Assembly (NCBI RefSeq): GCF_003206155.1
Contig: NZ_PZJV01000001.1
Location: 415,290 to 471,004 of the forward strand
Direction of reading: 5' to 3'
Length of the DNA: 55,715 bases
Source of the DNA: Salinicola halophilus
GTDB lineage: Bacteria; Pseudomonadota; Gammaproteobacteria; Pseudomonadales; Halomonadaceae
Shown: positions 10,100 through 18,129 of the stretch, piece by piece
Layout: the number at the start of each line of letters is the position of its first letter
Numbering within the stretch: the stretch's first letter is position 1
Notes under the pieces: model-generated
What the model was told of the DNA's origin: nothing
The model's input: only the letters and a program-made list of their open reading frames with translations
Database searches by the model: none
Translations under genes and position numbers: made by a program

Positions 10100-11041
10100 A
10101 TGATTACCGCCTATATCACCCATCCCGATCTCGCACACCACGACATGGGGGGGCACCATCCGGAGTCCCCCATGCGACTCGAGGCGATTCGGGCACGCCT
10201 GATGCGAAGCGGCACGCTACAGCAGACGGTGCAGGTCGAGCCCGTCCCGGCGACGCGAGCGGCGCTGGAACGGGTACACCAAAGTGCCTACCTCGACGCC
10301 CTCGCACAGCGCTTGCCGGCCTCCGGGCTGGCAACGCTCGACGCCGACACCCGGCTCTGTCCGGAGTCGCTGCACGCGGCGACGCTAGCCGCAGGCGCCG
10401 CGCTCAAGGGTGTGGACATGGTCTGCAATCACCGTGCGGACAACGTCTTCTGCGCCACTCGGCCGCCGGGGCATCACGCCGAGCGCGACCGTGCGATGGG
10501 CTTTTGCTTCTACAACAACGTCGCCATCGCAGCCGCTCACGCTCTCGAGCATTACGGTCTGGAGCGCGTTGCGATCCTCGATTTCGACGTACATCAGGGC
10601 AACGGCACGCTGGATATCTTTCACGATGACCCGCGCGTTCTCGTCTGCACGAGTTTCCAGGAAGCGTTCTACCCTTGGCGTTATCTCGACGGAGACTGGC
10701 CCAACGTGGTCAATACGCCGCTTGCCGCCGGCGACGACGGTGCGACGTTTCGGCGACGGGTCGAACGTGCCTGGCTGCCCGCGCTGGAGCGCCAGCGACC
10801 GCAGCTCGTGCTGCTCTCCAGTGGATTCGATGCGCATCGCGACGACCCGCTGGGGCAGGTCGAACTCTCGCACGACGATTTTCACTGGATCACCACGCTG
10901 GCCATGGATATTGCGCGGCGCTACGCCGATGGACGCCTGGTATCGGTCCTCGAGGGGGGCTATCACCTCGCGAGTCTGCCGATCAGTGTCGAGGCGCATC
11001 TTCATGCCCTGCTCGGACAGCCTTGGCAGCAAGCGCGCTAG
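10100..11041 (+). CDS. histone deacetylase family protein (zinc-dependent deacylase)
   Basis: I start at the ATG at 10100, giving 313 residues; an open upstream extension to 9983 looks non-coding. Class II HDAC-like motifs are intact: RPPGHH (121-126), GFCFYNN (134-140), DFDVHQGNGT (161-170, zinc ligands D163 and H165), SGFDAH (241-246, zinc ligand D244) and EGGYHL (285-290, transition-state tyrosine Y288). Bacterial members remove acetyl groups from polyamines, small molecules or protein lysines. The position opposite a PatZ acetyltransferase favours protein deacetylation, but this is inference. Acetylpolyamine amidohydrolase or AcuC-like roles remain possible. Confidence 0.9.
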   Translation: MITAYITHPDLAHHDMGGHHPESPMRLEAIRARLMRSGTLQQTVQVEPVPATRAALERVHQSAYLDALAQRLPASGLATLDADTRLCPESLHAATLAAGAALKGVDMVCNHRADNVFCATRPPGHHAERDRAMGFCFYNNVAIAAAHALEHYGLERVAILDFDVHQGNGTLDIFHDDPRVLVCTSFQEAFYPWRYLDGDWPNVVNTPLAAGDDGATFRRRVERAWLPALERQRPQLVLLSSGFDAHRDDPLGQVELSHDDFHWITTLAMDIARRYADGRLVSVLEGGYHLASLPISVEAHLHALLGQPWQQAR

Positions 11042-11284
11042 CGTCCCCGTGGTGGTTTCGGTTATCGGCGTGCGAAGTGCCCCGGACGCCGAATCGACGA
11101 CACCCCACGGGGCGTGATCGATGCCCTGCCGAACTACCGGTTCTCGAGTGTGCGACAACCGTGTCGCTGACCGTGTCGCAGGGCGGACCGCCGAGGACGT
11201 GCCGGCCGAGAGAGGCCCCGCGACGCTGTGATATTCTTCGACCCAGTTGCCCGATTACCTCCCGCATTCCAAGTAGAGACCTCC

Positions 11285-11917
11285 ATGGCCGCCACTAACG
11301 ATCAGGAAGCCGCCGTGCGTATTGCCTCGGGGCGCAAGGCGTTCGTCGAACCCCTGCGGCTCGGCGAGCGGCTCAAGGAGATCCGTCTCGCCAATCGCTG
11401 GACGCTGGGTGATGTCAGCACGCGCACCGGGCTTGCCCGTTCCACCCTCTCCAAGATCGAGAACGATCAGATCTCGCCGACGTTCGCCGCCGTTCAGAAG
11501 CTCATCGTCGGCCTGGGGATCGATCTGCCGCAGCTGCTCACGCCGACCAAGCCGCAGCGACAGTCTCGGGGGCGCCGCGATCGCACCGCGCTTGGCGACG
11601 GCAAGCTCCACCCTACGCCGACCTATGAGCACGAGCTGCTCTCCTGCCAGCTCGCGCAAAAGCGCATGATCCCGTTCAAGACGATCGTACGGGCGCGACA
11701 CTTCGGCGAATTCCAAGAGTGGATACGCCACGACGGCGAAGAGTTCCTGATGGTCCTCGAGGGCGACATCCTGCTCTATTCCGAGTTCTACGAGCCACTG
11801 GCGATGAGCGCCGGCGATTCGCTCTATTTCGATAGCGACATGGGCCATGCTCTGGTCTCGACCAGCGACCAGGACGCCGTCGTTCTCTCGGTGTGTACCC
11901 CCGGTGACGGCTACTGA
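11285..11917 (+). CDS. XRE-family transcriptional regulator with C-terminal cupin sensor domain
   Basis: From the ATG at 11285 the protein is 210 residues. An HTH_XRE domain (about 27-82; TLGDVSTRTGLARSTLSKIE contains the recognition helix region) is joined by a basic linker to a cupin (about 135-205; GEEFLMVLEGDILLY...AGDSLYFDSDMGHAL). This HTH-plus-cupin form is typical of PuuR-like regulators, in which the cupin binds a small ligand. An upstream in-frame ATG at 11228 is less likely because it lies in non-coding-looking sequence. The DUF1244 gene begins 80 bp downstream. The ligand and regulon cannot be read from the window. Confidence 0.85.
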   Translation: MAATNDQEAAVRIASGRKAFVEPLRLGERLKEIRLANRWTLGDVSTRTGLARSTLSKIENDQISPTFAAVQKLIVGLGIDLPQLLTPTKPQRQSRGRRDRTALGDGKLHPTPTYEHELLSCQLAQKRMIPFKTIVRARHFGEFQEWIRHDGEEFLMVLEGDILLYSEFYEPLAMSAGDSLYFDSDMGHALVSTSDQDAVVLSVCTPGDGY

Positions 11918-11997
11918 GACTTGCCGGTATGCCGCTTGCCTGTCTCGTTCATTCACCCGCCTCGTTCATTCACCCTCTTCATCTTCAGGAGTAGTTC

Positions 11998-12336
11998 ATG
12001 CATCAGTTCGACGAGTCGACCCGTACCGATATCGAGGCAGCGGCTTTTCGCCAGTTGCTGCGCCATCTCGATGACAACAAAGACGTCCAGAACGTCGATC
12101 TCATGATCCTGGCGGACTTCTGTCGCAACTGCCTCTCCAAGTGGCTGGTCACCGCCGCCGAGGCGCGTGGCGAATCGCTGGATTACGAAACCGCGAGGGA
12201 GTACGTCTACGGCATGCCCTATTCGGAGTGGAAAGCCAACCACCAGCTGCCGGCCACCGACGAGCAGCTCGCCGCGCTGGAAGCGCGACAAGCGGCGAAA
12301 AAAACCGCCGAGCCCGACGCGGGAGGCCCGGCATGA
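11998..12336 (+). CDS. DUF1244 family protein
   Basis: The 112-residue protein matches the small helical DUF1244 family. Its hallmark FCRNCLSKWL segment (41-50) carries a C-x-x-C pair (C42, C45), followed by the conserved YGMPYSEWKANHQ region. Family function is unknown. It has a good ribosome-binding site (CAGGAGTAGTTC before ATG). The stop overlaps the start of moaB (ATGA), so it forms the head of a probable DUF1244-moaB-moeA operon. The last 25 residues are low-complexity and probably disordered. Confidence 0.85.
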   Translation: MHQFDESTRTDIEAAAFRQLLRHLDDNKDVQNVDLMILADFCRNCLSKWLVTAAEARGESLDYETAREYVYGMPYSEWKANHQLPATDEQLAALEARQAAKKTAEPDAGGPA

Positions 12337-12857
12337 GCGACCTGACGCCGTTATCGATCGCCGTACTGACCGTCTCCGATACGCGCACCGAAGAGACTGA
12401 CCGCTCCGGCGACCTGCTGGTATCGAGCCTGCGTGACGCCGGCCATCATCTGGTCGAAAAGCGTATTGTCGCCGATGACGTCTATCGCATTCGCGCCGTC
12501 GTCGCCGACTGGATCGCCGACGAGACGGTTCAGGTCGTACTCACCACCGGCGGTACCGGCTTCACCGGCCGGGACTCCACGCCGGAAGCGGTGTCGGTAT
12601 TGCTCGACAAGACCATCGATGGTTTCGGCGAGCTCTTTCGTCAGGTGTCTTTCGAGGAGATCGGCAGTTCCACCGTCCAGAGTCGCTGCCTGGGCGGGCT
12701 TGCCAATGCCACCGTCATCTTCTGTCTGCCCGGCTCCACCGGCTCCTGTCGTACCGGCTGGGAGCGTATCCTGCGCGAGCAGCTCGATAGCCGGCATCAG
12801 CCGTGCAACTTCGCCAACCTGGTGATTCCCGGGCGAGGTCAGCATGGCAACGGCTAG
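12333..12857 (+). CDS. moaB: molybdenum cofactor biosynthesis protein B
   Basis: The 174-residue protein starts at the ATG overlapping the upstream stop. The molybdopterin-binding signature TTGGTGFTGRDSTPEA lies at 71-86, and the PGSTGSCRTGWERIL segment near 130-144 matches the MoaB/Mog fold. MoaB adenylylates molybdopterin or assists this step before MoeA inserts molybdate. It overlaps moeA by 14 bp, consistent with translational coupling. The closest alternative, Mog, is very similar; the moeA neighbour fits either. Confidence 0.92.
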   Translation: MSDLTPLSIAVLTVSDTRTEETDRSGDLLVSSLRDAGHHLVEKRIVADDVYRIRAVVADWIADETVQVVLTTGGTGFTGRDSTPEAVSVLLDKTIDGFGELFRQVSFEEIGSSTVQSRCLGGLANATVIFCLPGSTGSCRTGWERILREQLDSRHQPCNFANLVIPGRGQHGNG

Positions 12858-14037
12858 CCTTCAGAGCGTCGAGCAGGCACTGGCAGCACTGCTCGAGGGT
12901 GTCGGCGTGCTGCCATCCGAAACCATTCCATGCAGCGATGCCGAGGGACGCGTGCTGGCCGAACCCGTGCGCGCCACCCTCGATGTGCCGCCCGCCGACA
13001 ATAGCGCCATGGACGGTTACGCCCTGGCGAGCCGTGATGCCGGCGGCCCCCTTCTCGTCTCCCAGCGAATTCCCGCCGGGCAGGCGCCCACGCCACTCGC
13101 GCCCGGCACCTGCGCCCGGATCTTCACCGGCAGCGAGATCCCCGAGGGGGCGGACTGCGTGGCGATCCAGGAGAACGTCGAGGTCGACGGCGATCGGGTT
13201 CGCATCCCGCCCACTGCCAGCGGTCAGAACGTGCGGCGGTGCGGGCTGGACGTGACCGCGGGGGATGAACTGTTGGCAGCCGGCACCCGGCTGGGTGCCG
13301 CGGCGCTGGGACTGCTGGCGGGACAGGGATTGACGCAGGTCGAGGTGGTCCGGCGACCGCGCGTTGCGCTCCTGCTCACCGGTGACGAGATCGTCGAGCC
13401 TGGCACGCCGCTCGCCCGCGGCCAGATCTACAACAGCAACGGCCCCATGCTCGCCACACTGATTCGCCGCTTCGGTGGAGAACTGGTGCGTGAGATCAAG
13501 GTCGCCGACGACTTCCAGACCACCCTTGCCCGGCTCGAGGACGCGGCGAGCGTTGCCGACGTCATCGTGACGACCGGCGGCGTGAGCGTGGGCGAAGAGG
13601 ATCACGTCAAACCCGCCATCGAACGTCTGGGGGAACTCTCGCTCTGGCGGCTGGCGATGCGCCCCGGCAAGCCGCTGGCACTCGGCACCATCGAACGTAC
13701 CCGGGTCGTGGGACTACCGGGTAACCCGGTGTCGAGCTACGTCGGCGCCTGGCTCTATCTGCGCGCGCTGCTCGGCGAACTTCAGGGTTGCCCGGCGCTG
13801 CGCGAGCTGCCTCGCATCCCCGCCGAGGCGCAATTCGCGGCCCGGGCCCAGGGCCGACGCCACTACATGCGCGCCAACCTCACGCTGGAGGACGGCCGAC
13901 TGGTGGCGCACGCTCACCCCGAGCAGAGTTCGGCGGTGCTGACCTCCTGCGCGGCGACCAACGCATTTGCGGTGATCCCGGCGGACAGCGAAATCAGCCT
14001 TGGGGACCGAGTCGAGTGCCTCTGGCTCGAAGCCTAA
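12844..14037 (+). CDS. moeA: molybdopterin molybdenumtransferase
   Basis: MoeA inserts molybdate into adenylylated molybdopterin. The 397-residue length is typical. Visible motifs are PADNSAMDGYAL (about 51-62), the TGDEIVEPGTPLARGQIYNSN region (about 179-199), TTGGVSVGEEDHVK (about 240-253), RPGKPLALG (about 276-284) and GLPGNPVSSYV (about 290-300). The C-terminal domain (about 320-395) is the usual beta-barrel. It has a GAGG ribosome-binding site within moaB, and the gene ends 18 bp before convergent acpH. Confidence 0.95.
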   Translation: MATASLQSVEQALAALLEGVGVLPSETIPCSDAEGRVLAEPVRATLDVPPADNSAMDGYALASRDAGGPLLVSQRIPAGQAPTPLAPGTCARIFTGSEIPEGADCVAIQENVEVDGDRVRIPPTASGQNVRRCGLDVTAGDELLAAGTRLGAAALGLLAGQGLTQVEVVRRPRVALLLTGDEIVEPGTPLARGQIYNSNGPMLATLIRRFGGELVREIKVADDFQTTLARLEDAASVADVIVTTGGVSVGEEDHVKPAIERLGELSLWRLAMRPGKPLALGTIERTRVVGLPGNPVSSYVGAWLYLRALLGELQGCPALRELPRIPAEAQFAARAQGRRHYMRANLTLEDGRLVAHAHPEQSSAVLTSCAATNAFAVIPADSEISLGDRVECLWLEA

Positions 14038-14055
14038 CGGTCGTCTTCACTGCGC

Positions 14056-14628
14056 TCAGTGCGGTCGAGTCGAGGCTCGGTTCGGGGTGAAGCGCGCTTG
14101 CATCTGCGGCCACAGGAGACGAAACGCAGCCTCCAGCTCGGGATAGGTCGACTCGAGCCACGGCGTCAGCGCGGCCAGCTGGTTCGGGCCGCGCAGACGC
14201 GAGCCGATACCCGCGATCGCCCGACAGGTGAAGTCGAAGTCAGCGTAACGGGAAAGCCAGTCGCCGCGGATGAGCGCCGGCATCATCTCTCCCAGTCGAT
14301 CCGGCGCGGGGCGGCGACCGAGTATGGCGTAGCAGCGCGTGACGAGGGCATCGTCCGGCATGTCACGGGCGATGAAATGATCCCATACCAGATCCAGCGC
14401 AATACCGGTGTAGCGCCGCTGGCCGGAGGGGGCCGCGGCCCGGCGCTCCGCGACTGCGGGGTGGCTATCGATTGCAGCATCCACCTGACGGTGATGACTC
14501 ACGCCGGCCGCGATGTCCTCGCCCAGGGATGCGAAGTCGCTGCCCTTGATGCCGTCGGCGATCAGATTGCCATAGAGAAAGTCGTCGTTGCCGTGGCGGG
14601 CGAGCCAGGCATGAGCGAGAAAGTTCAT
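14056..14628 (-). CDS. acpH: acyl carrier protein phosphodiesterase (DUF479)
   Basis: The 190-residue protein opens with the AcpH signature MNFLAHAWLA and contains GNLIADGIKG (about 21-30), the histidine pair in GVSHHRQVD (43-51) and LDLVWDHFIARD (about 78-89). These His/Asp residues place it in the HD-like AcpH family, which removes the 4'-phosphopantetheine arm from ACP. It follows tusE by 34 bp on the same strand and may be the last gene of the yccA-side sulfur relay unit. The length matches E. coli AcpH (193). Confidence 0.9.
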   Translation of the reverse strand: MNFLAHAWLARHGNDDFLYGNLIADGIKGSDFASLGEDIAAGVSHHRQVDAAIDSHPAVAERRAAAPSGQRRYTGIALDLVWDHFIARDMPDDALVTRCYAILGRRPAPDRLGEMMPALIRGDWLSRYADFDFTCRAIAGIGSRLRGPNQLAALTPWLESTYPELEAAFRLLWPQMQARFTPNRASTRPH

Positions 14629-14662
14629 GCGTCAGGCCGATGCATCGTCGGTGCTCGTCGGT

Positions 14663-15013
14663 TCAAAGGCAGTTGGTCGGCTTGGGCAAGCCTGCCAGGC
14701 GAGCAGCGACCTTGGCCGGACTTTCCGGGAAAAGCCGCATCAGGTAGATCGACTGGCCCTTCTCCTCCCCCAACGACTGACGCACGGCTTTCACCAATGG
14801 GCGCATCGCCGGGGCGGCTTCATAGCGGCGATAGAAGTCGCGAAGCACGTTCAGCACTTCCCAGTGCGCCGGCGTCAGTTCACGGCCCTCGTCCTGTGCC
14901 ATGGCCTCGGCGACCTCGGGTGACCAGTCATCCAGCGATACCAGGTAGCCCTCAGAATCCCGCGCGACGAAACGACCGTCGACGGTGAGTGTCTGCGAAG
15001 ATGGCATCGTCAT
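14663..15013 (-). CDS. tusE: TusE/DsrC family sulfur relay protein
   Basis: The 116-residue protein has the DsrC fold and the expected penultimate cysteine (end PTNCL, C115), which accepts persulfide sulfur from TusD and passes it toward MnmA for 2-thiouridine synthesis at U34 of tRNA. The second, DsrC-type cysteine about ten residues upstream is absent, which favours TusE over dissimilatory DsrC. The start overlaps the tusB stop (1 bp). Methionine 3 is an alternative start. Confidence 0.93.
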   Translation of the reverse strand: MTMPSSQTLTVDGRFVARDSEGYLVSLDDWSPEVAEAMAQDEGRELTPAHWEVLNVLRDFYRRYEAAPAMRPLVKAVRQSLGEEKGQSIYLMRLFPESPAKVAARLAGLPKPTNCL

Positions 15014-15306
15014 CAGAACCAGCTCAGCGATTTGGGAAAACGTTCGGTCAGAGCGACGAACCCGTCCATGTCGACGATCTCGATCGAGGGTGCCACGCGT
15101 GCCAGCAGGCCGCGGGACTCCGCGTCCTCTCGCAGCACCCCGATGCGCCCGGCAACGACCGCATCGTCGAGTCCCGCCGCGCCGGGTAGCGCCGCATAGC
15201 AGCCATCTTCGATCAGCAGCAGATAGTCGCCATCGGCGAAGGCATCGAGCAGGTCGGCGAAAATGCCGCTGCTGTGGGGCGTACGAATGATCAGATGCAG
15301 TGTCAT
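15013..15306 (-). CDS. tusB: sulfurtransferase complex subunit TusB (DsrH)
   Basis: The 97-residue protein has the DsrE/F/H fold: MTLHLIIRTPHSS at the start, then DYLLLIEDGCYAAL (about 27-40). TusB, C and D form a hexamer that relays sulfur from TusA to TusE. It lies between tusC (10 bp upstream) and tusE (1-bp overlap), the usual gene order. It is slightly divergent, but position and length (E. coli 95) support the call. Confidence 0.9.
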   Translation of the reverse strand: MTLHLIIRTPHSSGIFADLLDAFADGDYLLLIEDGCYAALPGAAGLDDAVVAGRIGVLREDAESRGLLARVAPSIEIVDMDGFVALTERFPKSLSWF

Positions 15307-15316
15307 GGCGAATCCA

Positions 15317-15703
15317 TCAGAAGATCAGGCTCAGCGGCCGGGCAGCATGCAGCGCGGCCACGCCGTCAGGGTCGAGTGTCGTGACCGGCAGCATGAGATC
15401 ATCGACCGTCAGCCCGCGGCGATCCAGGTCGCGTTGACTCACCCAGAGCCGTTCGATGTCGTACATCTCGAGCATCTTCAACTGCGGATGGGTGCCCTTC
15501 TGGTCTAGCGCACCGGCGGCCTGCCCTTCGAGCAGCGCAAAGACGCCGTCCCCTTGAAACAGCAGCTCGACCTCGCGGCCGAAGGCGGCGGCGACTAGCG
15601 CAACATCGATTCCTTCACGCAGCCAGCTGCTACCGTGGGGCGGGTGGCGCAGCACGATCAGCAGCGCCTCGCTGGATGACGCAGATTGAGTCGTGTCGGT
15701 CAT
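15317..15703 (-). CDS. tusC: sulfurtransferase complex subunit TusC (DsrF)
   Basis: The 128-residue protein is DsrE/F/H-like: LLIVLRHPPHGSSWLREGIDVALVAAAFG (about 14-42) is the glycine/serine loop and first helix of the fold, and LLFQGDGVFALLEGQ (about 47-61) follows. TusC is a structural subunit of the TusBCD complex. It overlaps tusD by 4 bp (ATGA) and is followed by tusB after 10 bp. Confidence 0.92.
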   Translation of the reverse strand: MTDTTQSASSSEALLIVLRHPPHGSSWLREGIDVALVAAAFGREVELLFQGDGVFALLEGQAAGALDQKGTHPQLKMLEMYDIERLWVSQRDLDRRGLTVDDLMLPVTTLDPDGVAALHAARPLSLIF

Positions 15704-16095
15704 GGCGGGAAGGTGATCAGACGGTCGTGGGTTAGCACCGCGTCGACCAGCTGACCGATGCCGGTCAGCTCGAACGGCGGCTCGACGCTGTACTGGGCGA
15801 GATCGTGGCGAGTGGCTTCCGTGCCGTCGACGATGCCGCGTCGCAGTCCCGCGGCGACGCAGACCAGAAGCGCCGTCTGCGCCGTTTCTCCTAGTCGCTT
15901 CCAGCGTTCACCCAGATGCACTTCATCCTGCGGCGGTGCCATGAGGGTGGACGCGTTGTGAACGCCGTCATGATAGAAAAAAACCGTCTCGACGCGATGC
16001 CCGCGCGCAATCGCCGCTTCCGCGAAGCGCAAGGCGGATAGCGCCCCTTGCGTACTGTAGGGTGCGGCGTGGACGAGTAAGGCGTAGCTCAGCAC
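15700..16095 (-). CDS. tusD: sulfurtransferase complex subunit TusD (DsrE)
   Basis: The likely start is the GTG at 16095 (protein begins VLSYALLVHAAPYSTQG), giving 131 residues, close to E. coli TusD (128). The 32-residue extension available upstream does not look like TusD. The catalytic cysteine lies in ALLVCVAAGLRRG (C79), which takes sulfur from TusA and gives it to TusE. FFYHDGVHNAS (39-49) is the second conserved loop. It is the first tus gene; a terminator for yccA lies upstream, so tusDCBE-acpH probably has its own promoter in the 16096-16180 interval. Confidence 0.93.
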   Translation of the reverse strand: MLSYALLVHAAPYSTQGALSALRFAEAAIARGHRVETVFFYHDGVHNASTLMAPPQDEVHLGERWKRLGETAQTALLVCVAAGLRRGIVDGTEATRHDLAQYSVEPPFELTGIGQLVDAVLTHDRLITFPP

Positions 16096-16182
16096 GATGG
16101 CTTCCCAAGCGAGACCAGTGAATCGAGCGCTGAATGAACGGCGCGCGGATGAACGTGAGTCGCTGGATAGTAGCAAACGAAA

Positions 16183-16204
16183 AGGCCCCACCGAAGTGGG
16201 GCCT
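16183..16204 (-). terminator. Rho-independent terminator of yccA
   Basis: On the minus strand a 9-bp perfect stem (AGGCCCCAC / GTGGGGCCT) with a TTCG tetraloop is followed by TTTTCGTTT. It sits 24 bp after the yccA stop and before tusD. Confidence 0.9.
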
Positions 16205-16227
16205 GAAGTTCGCGGTCGATTATCCGT

Positions 16228-16899
16228 TCAGTCGTTGGAGACGACGCCGAGAATGGACAGCAGGCTCACGAACAGGTTGTAGATCGATACGTAGAGCGTG
16301 ATCGTTGCCAGAATATAGTTGGTTTCGCCGGCGCGATGGATGATCTCGCTAGTCTGGAACAGGATCGCGGCGGACGAGAACAGTACGAAGCCGGCCGAGA
16401 CCGCAAGCGCCAAGCCCTGAATGTTGAAGACCATTGCCGCGACCATGGCCAGTACCAGCACGATGGCGCCCGCTACCATGAAGTTGCCCAGGAAGCTGAA
16501 ATCCTTGCGGGTAATCAGCGCCACGGCGGATAGCCCCAGGAAGGCGGCGGCCGTCATGCCCAGGGCCGTCATTACCAGCTGTGCGCCGTTGGGGATCGAC
16601 AGGTAGAGATCGATGATCGGCCCTAGCGTGAACCCCATGAATCCAGTGAAGGCGAACGTCGACAGCAGCCCCGCCGCCGAGTTGGCCGTCTTGTGCACCA
16701 GGAACATCAGGCCGTAGGCGCCGATGAAGAACACGAAGATATTGATCTGCGTCACGCCCATCGCCATCGCGGCACTGGCGGTCACGGCGGAGAACAGTAG
16801 CGTCATGGCCAGCAGCATGTAGGTATTACGTAATACCTTGTTGGTGCTGACCGCACTCGATCGTCGATCGGTGACGTCGTGCGAAGTCCGATAGTCCAT
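16228..16899 (-). CDS. yccA: Bax inhibitor-1/YccA family membrane protein
   Basis: I place the start at the ATG at 16899 (MDYRTSHDV), preceded by GAGGGG, giving 223 residues. The protein has seven hydrophobic helices and the BI-1/YccA C-terminal pattern (ETNYILATITLYVSIYNLF, about 197-215), ending in acidic residues. E. coli YccA is a substrate and modulator of the membrane protease FtsH. The yccA-tus order matches that of Pseudomonas. Methionine 1 of the 66-bp longer frame lacks a ribosome-binding site. Confidence 0.92.
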   Translation of the reverse strand: MDYRTSHDVTDRRSSAVSTNKVLRNTYMLLAMTLLFSAVTASAAMAMGVTQINIFVFFIGAYGLMFLVHKTANSAAGLLSTFAFTGFMGFTLGPIIDLYLSIPNGAQLVMTALGMTAAAFLGLSAVALITRKDFSFLGNFMVAGAIVLVLAMVAAMVFNIQGLALAVSAGFVLFSSAAILFQTSEIIHRAGETNYILATITLYVSIYNLFVSLLSILGVVSND

Positions 16900-17017
16900 T
16901 GCGTACCCCTCGTTATGTTGATCTACCCCAAAGACCAGAGTGCACTTGCAAAGTTCCCCTGACAAGCGTAAAGAAGCGGCGGCACAACAAATAACTCATT
17001 GAAAGCTAACGACGTGG

Positions 17018-17045
17018 TTGACGTCCGTGGCGAAACTGGTAGTAT
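17018..17045 (+). promoter_or_regulatory. sigma-70 promoter of tRNA-Ser
   Basis: TTGACG (17018-17023) and TAGTAT (17040-17045) are separated by 16 bp. They place the start near 17052, nine bases before the tRNA. The CCCCGCCG discriminator is GC-rich, as in stringently controlled stable-RNA promoters. Confidence 0.65.
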
Positions 17046-17060
17046 TCCCCGCCGTAAGAC

Positions 17061-17151
17061 GGAGAGATGGCAGAGTGGTCGATTGCAGCGGTCTTGAAAA
17101 CCGCCAAGGGTTTGTAGCCCTTCCAGGGTTCGAATCCCTGTCTCTCCGCCA
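17061..17151 (+). tRNA. tRNA-Ser (anticodon UGA)
   Basis: The 91-nt gene folds as a class II tRNA. Acceptor stem GGAGAGA pairs with TCTCTCC (17141-17147), followed by discriminator G and an encoded CCA (17149-17151). The anticodon stem GCGGT/ACCGC closes the loop CTTGAAA with TGA at 17095-17097, which reads UCA-type serine codons. The long variable arm (AAGGGTTTGTAGCCCTT) is typical of serine tRNA, and the T arm is CAGGGTTCGAATCCCTG. Its own promoter and terminator flank it. Confidence 0.97.
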
Positions 17152-17163
17152 CCGTTTCGAAGA

Positions 17164-17190
17164 AGGCCAGCTATTTAGCTGGCCTTTTTT
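17164..17190 (+). terminator. Rho-independent terminator of tRNA-Ser
   Basis: AGGCCAGCT / AGCTGGCCT forms a 9-bp stem with a 4-nt loop, followed directly by a run of six T residues, 13 bp after the tRNA. Confidence 0.93.
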
Positions 17191-17237
17191 CGTATGGCTG
17201 GGTGTCACGTTGCTGCCTGGCACTGGGATGCAGAACG

Positions 17238-17585
17238 CTATCCGGCCGGGTTCTGCTGCATGTAGACCGTCAGCGCGTCCATGGTCGTACGCATGTCATC
17301 GCAGAACGCTTGGGTGGGCTCGAACGACTCCCCTCTGGCGAGCTTTTCGAATTCGTCCTGGTGCGCGCTGACCTGCCCGCTCTGTTGAAGCTGCTGTGCG
17401 ACCCCTTGCAGTTCGGTCTGCGCCCGTTGCGTGTCGGCGCGCGCTGCTAGATAGGCGTCGATCTGCGCGGACTGTGCCTGCGTTGCCTGAGTGATACTGG
17501 CGGCAGAACATGCCATGTCATCGGCGAGTGCCGATGAGGCCGCGCCGATCGCAAGCGTCAGCAGTAAAGCTCTGGGCAAGATCAC
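17238..17585 (-). CDS. small secreted (periplasmic) protein of unknown function
   Basis: The start is set by AGGAG seven bases before the GTG at 17585; the longer frame has no signal. The 115-residue protein has a signal peptide (about 1-22; ALLLTLAIGAASSALA then DDM). The mature part is helical and glutamine/alanine-rich with heptad-like spacing (about 25-75) and two cysteines (mature CSAAS near 26 and FCDDM near 93) that could form a disulfide. I recognise no family. It is separated from the tRNA terminator by 47 bp and precedes nothing on its strand. Confidence 0.7.
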   Translation of the reverse strand: MILPRALLLTLAIGAASSALADDMACSAASITQATQAQSAQIDAYLAARADTQRAQTELQGVAQQLQQSGQVSAHQDEFEKLARGESFEPTQAFCDDMRTTMDALTVYMQQNPAG

Positions 17586-17677
17586 GGTGAGACTCCTCGA
17601 GGATCTAATGGGATAGGTGAAACGTGATGGTGGAATCGCTTCGACATCGGTTGGTACCGAGCGCCGACGCTGCGGCT

Positions 17678-17881
17678 TCAATCGTCCTGCCCGCGCTCCA
17701 GATCCAGCTTGTCGAAGTAGTCGCCTTTCTCCGGCAGCTCAGCGATCGACGGCTGGTACCCCTCGGCCTCGTAGGTTTCCGCGGTGAGCGAGGAGGCATC
17801 ACCGTCGGCGTCCACGACCTGGACTTCGCTGACCTTCCCTGCCGACTTCACTACGTAGATACCCGTATAGCTCGATGCCAT
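17678..17881 (-). CDS. small hypothetical protein, 67 residues
   Basis: The ATG at 17881 is preceded by AAAGGACGTAACGAC, a good ribosome-binding site, and sets the start. The 67-residue protein is acidic (ending LERGQDD), with an N-terminal stretch YTGIYVVKSAGKVSEVQVVDADG that looks like paired beta strands. No signal peptide or membrane helix is seen. I do not recognise the family. The acidic composition is usual for halophile cytosolic proteins. Confidence 0.65.
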   Translation of the reverse strand: MASSYTGIYVVKSAGKVSEVQVVDADGDASSLTAETYEAEGYQPSIAELPEKGDYFDKLDLERGQDD

Positions 17882-18129
17882 GTCGTTACGTCCTTTTCGT
17901 GATCGGAATACCGTCGAGCGAACGAATGCTGGCGTCCGCTTCCTGTTCGAAAGCGTATACTGCCCCGGCGAAAGGAGCGAACCGTCAGAGATGGGTGGTC
18001 GACTGACAGCGATGAAGGAAGTGCATCGGCTTTTGCCACCGCATCGCGGTACGAGGTACGCCATTCGCGTTTCGACACCCGCCGGCCGTCGGCTAAACTT
18101 CTGCCGCCCCCTCGTTTGGAGTCCACGTC

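Noticed and set aside
17061-17151. attachment site at tRNA-Ser
   Set aside because: I found no direct repeat of the tRNA 3' end downstream and no integrase gene.
17950-18020. possible riboswitch upstream of the small lipoprotein gene
   Set aside because: A TATACT box and a short GTCAG/CTGAC repeat are present, but no known aptamer core such as the glycine or guanidine motifs could be matched.
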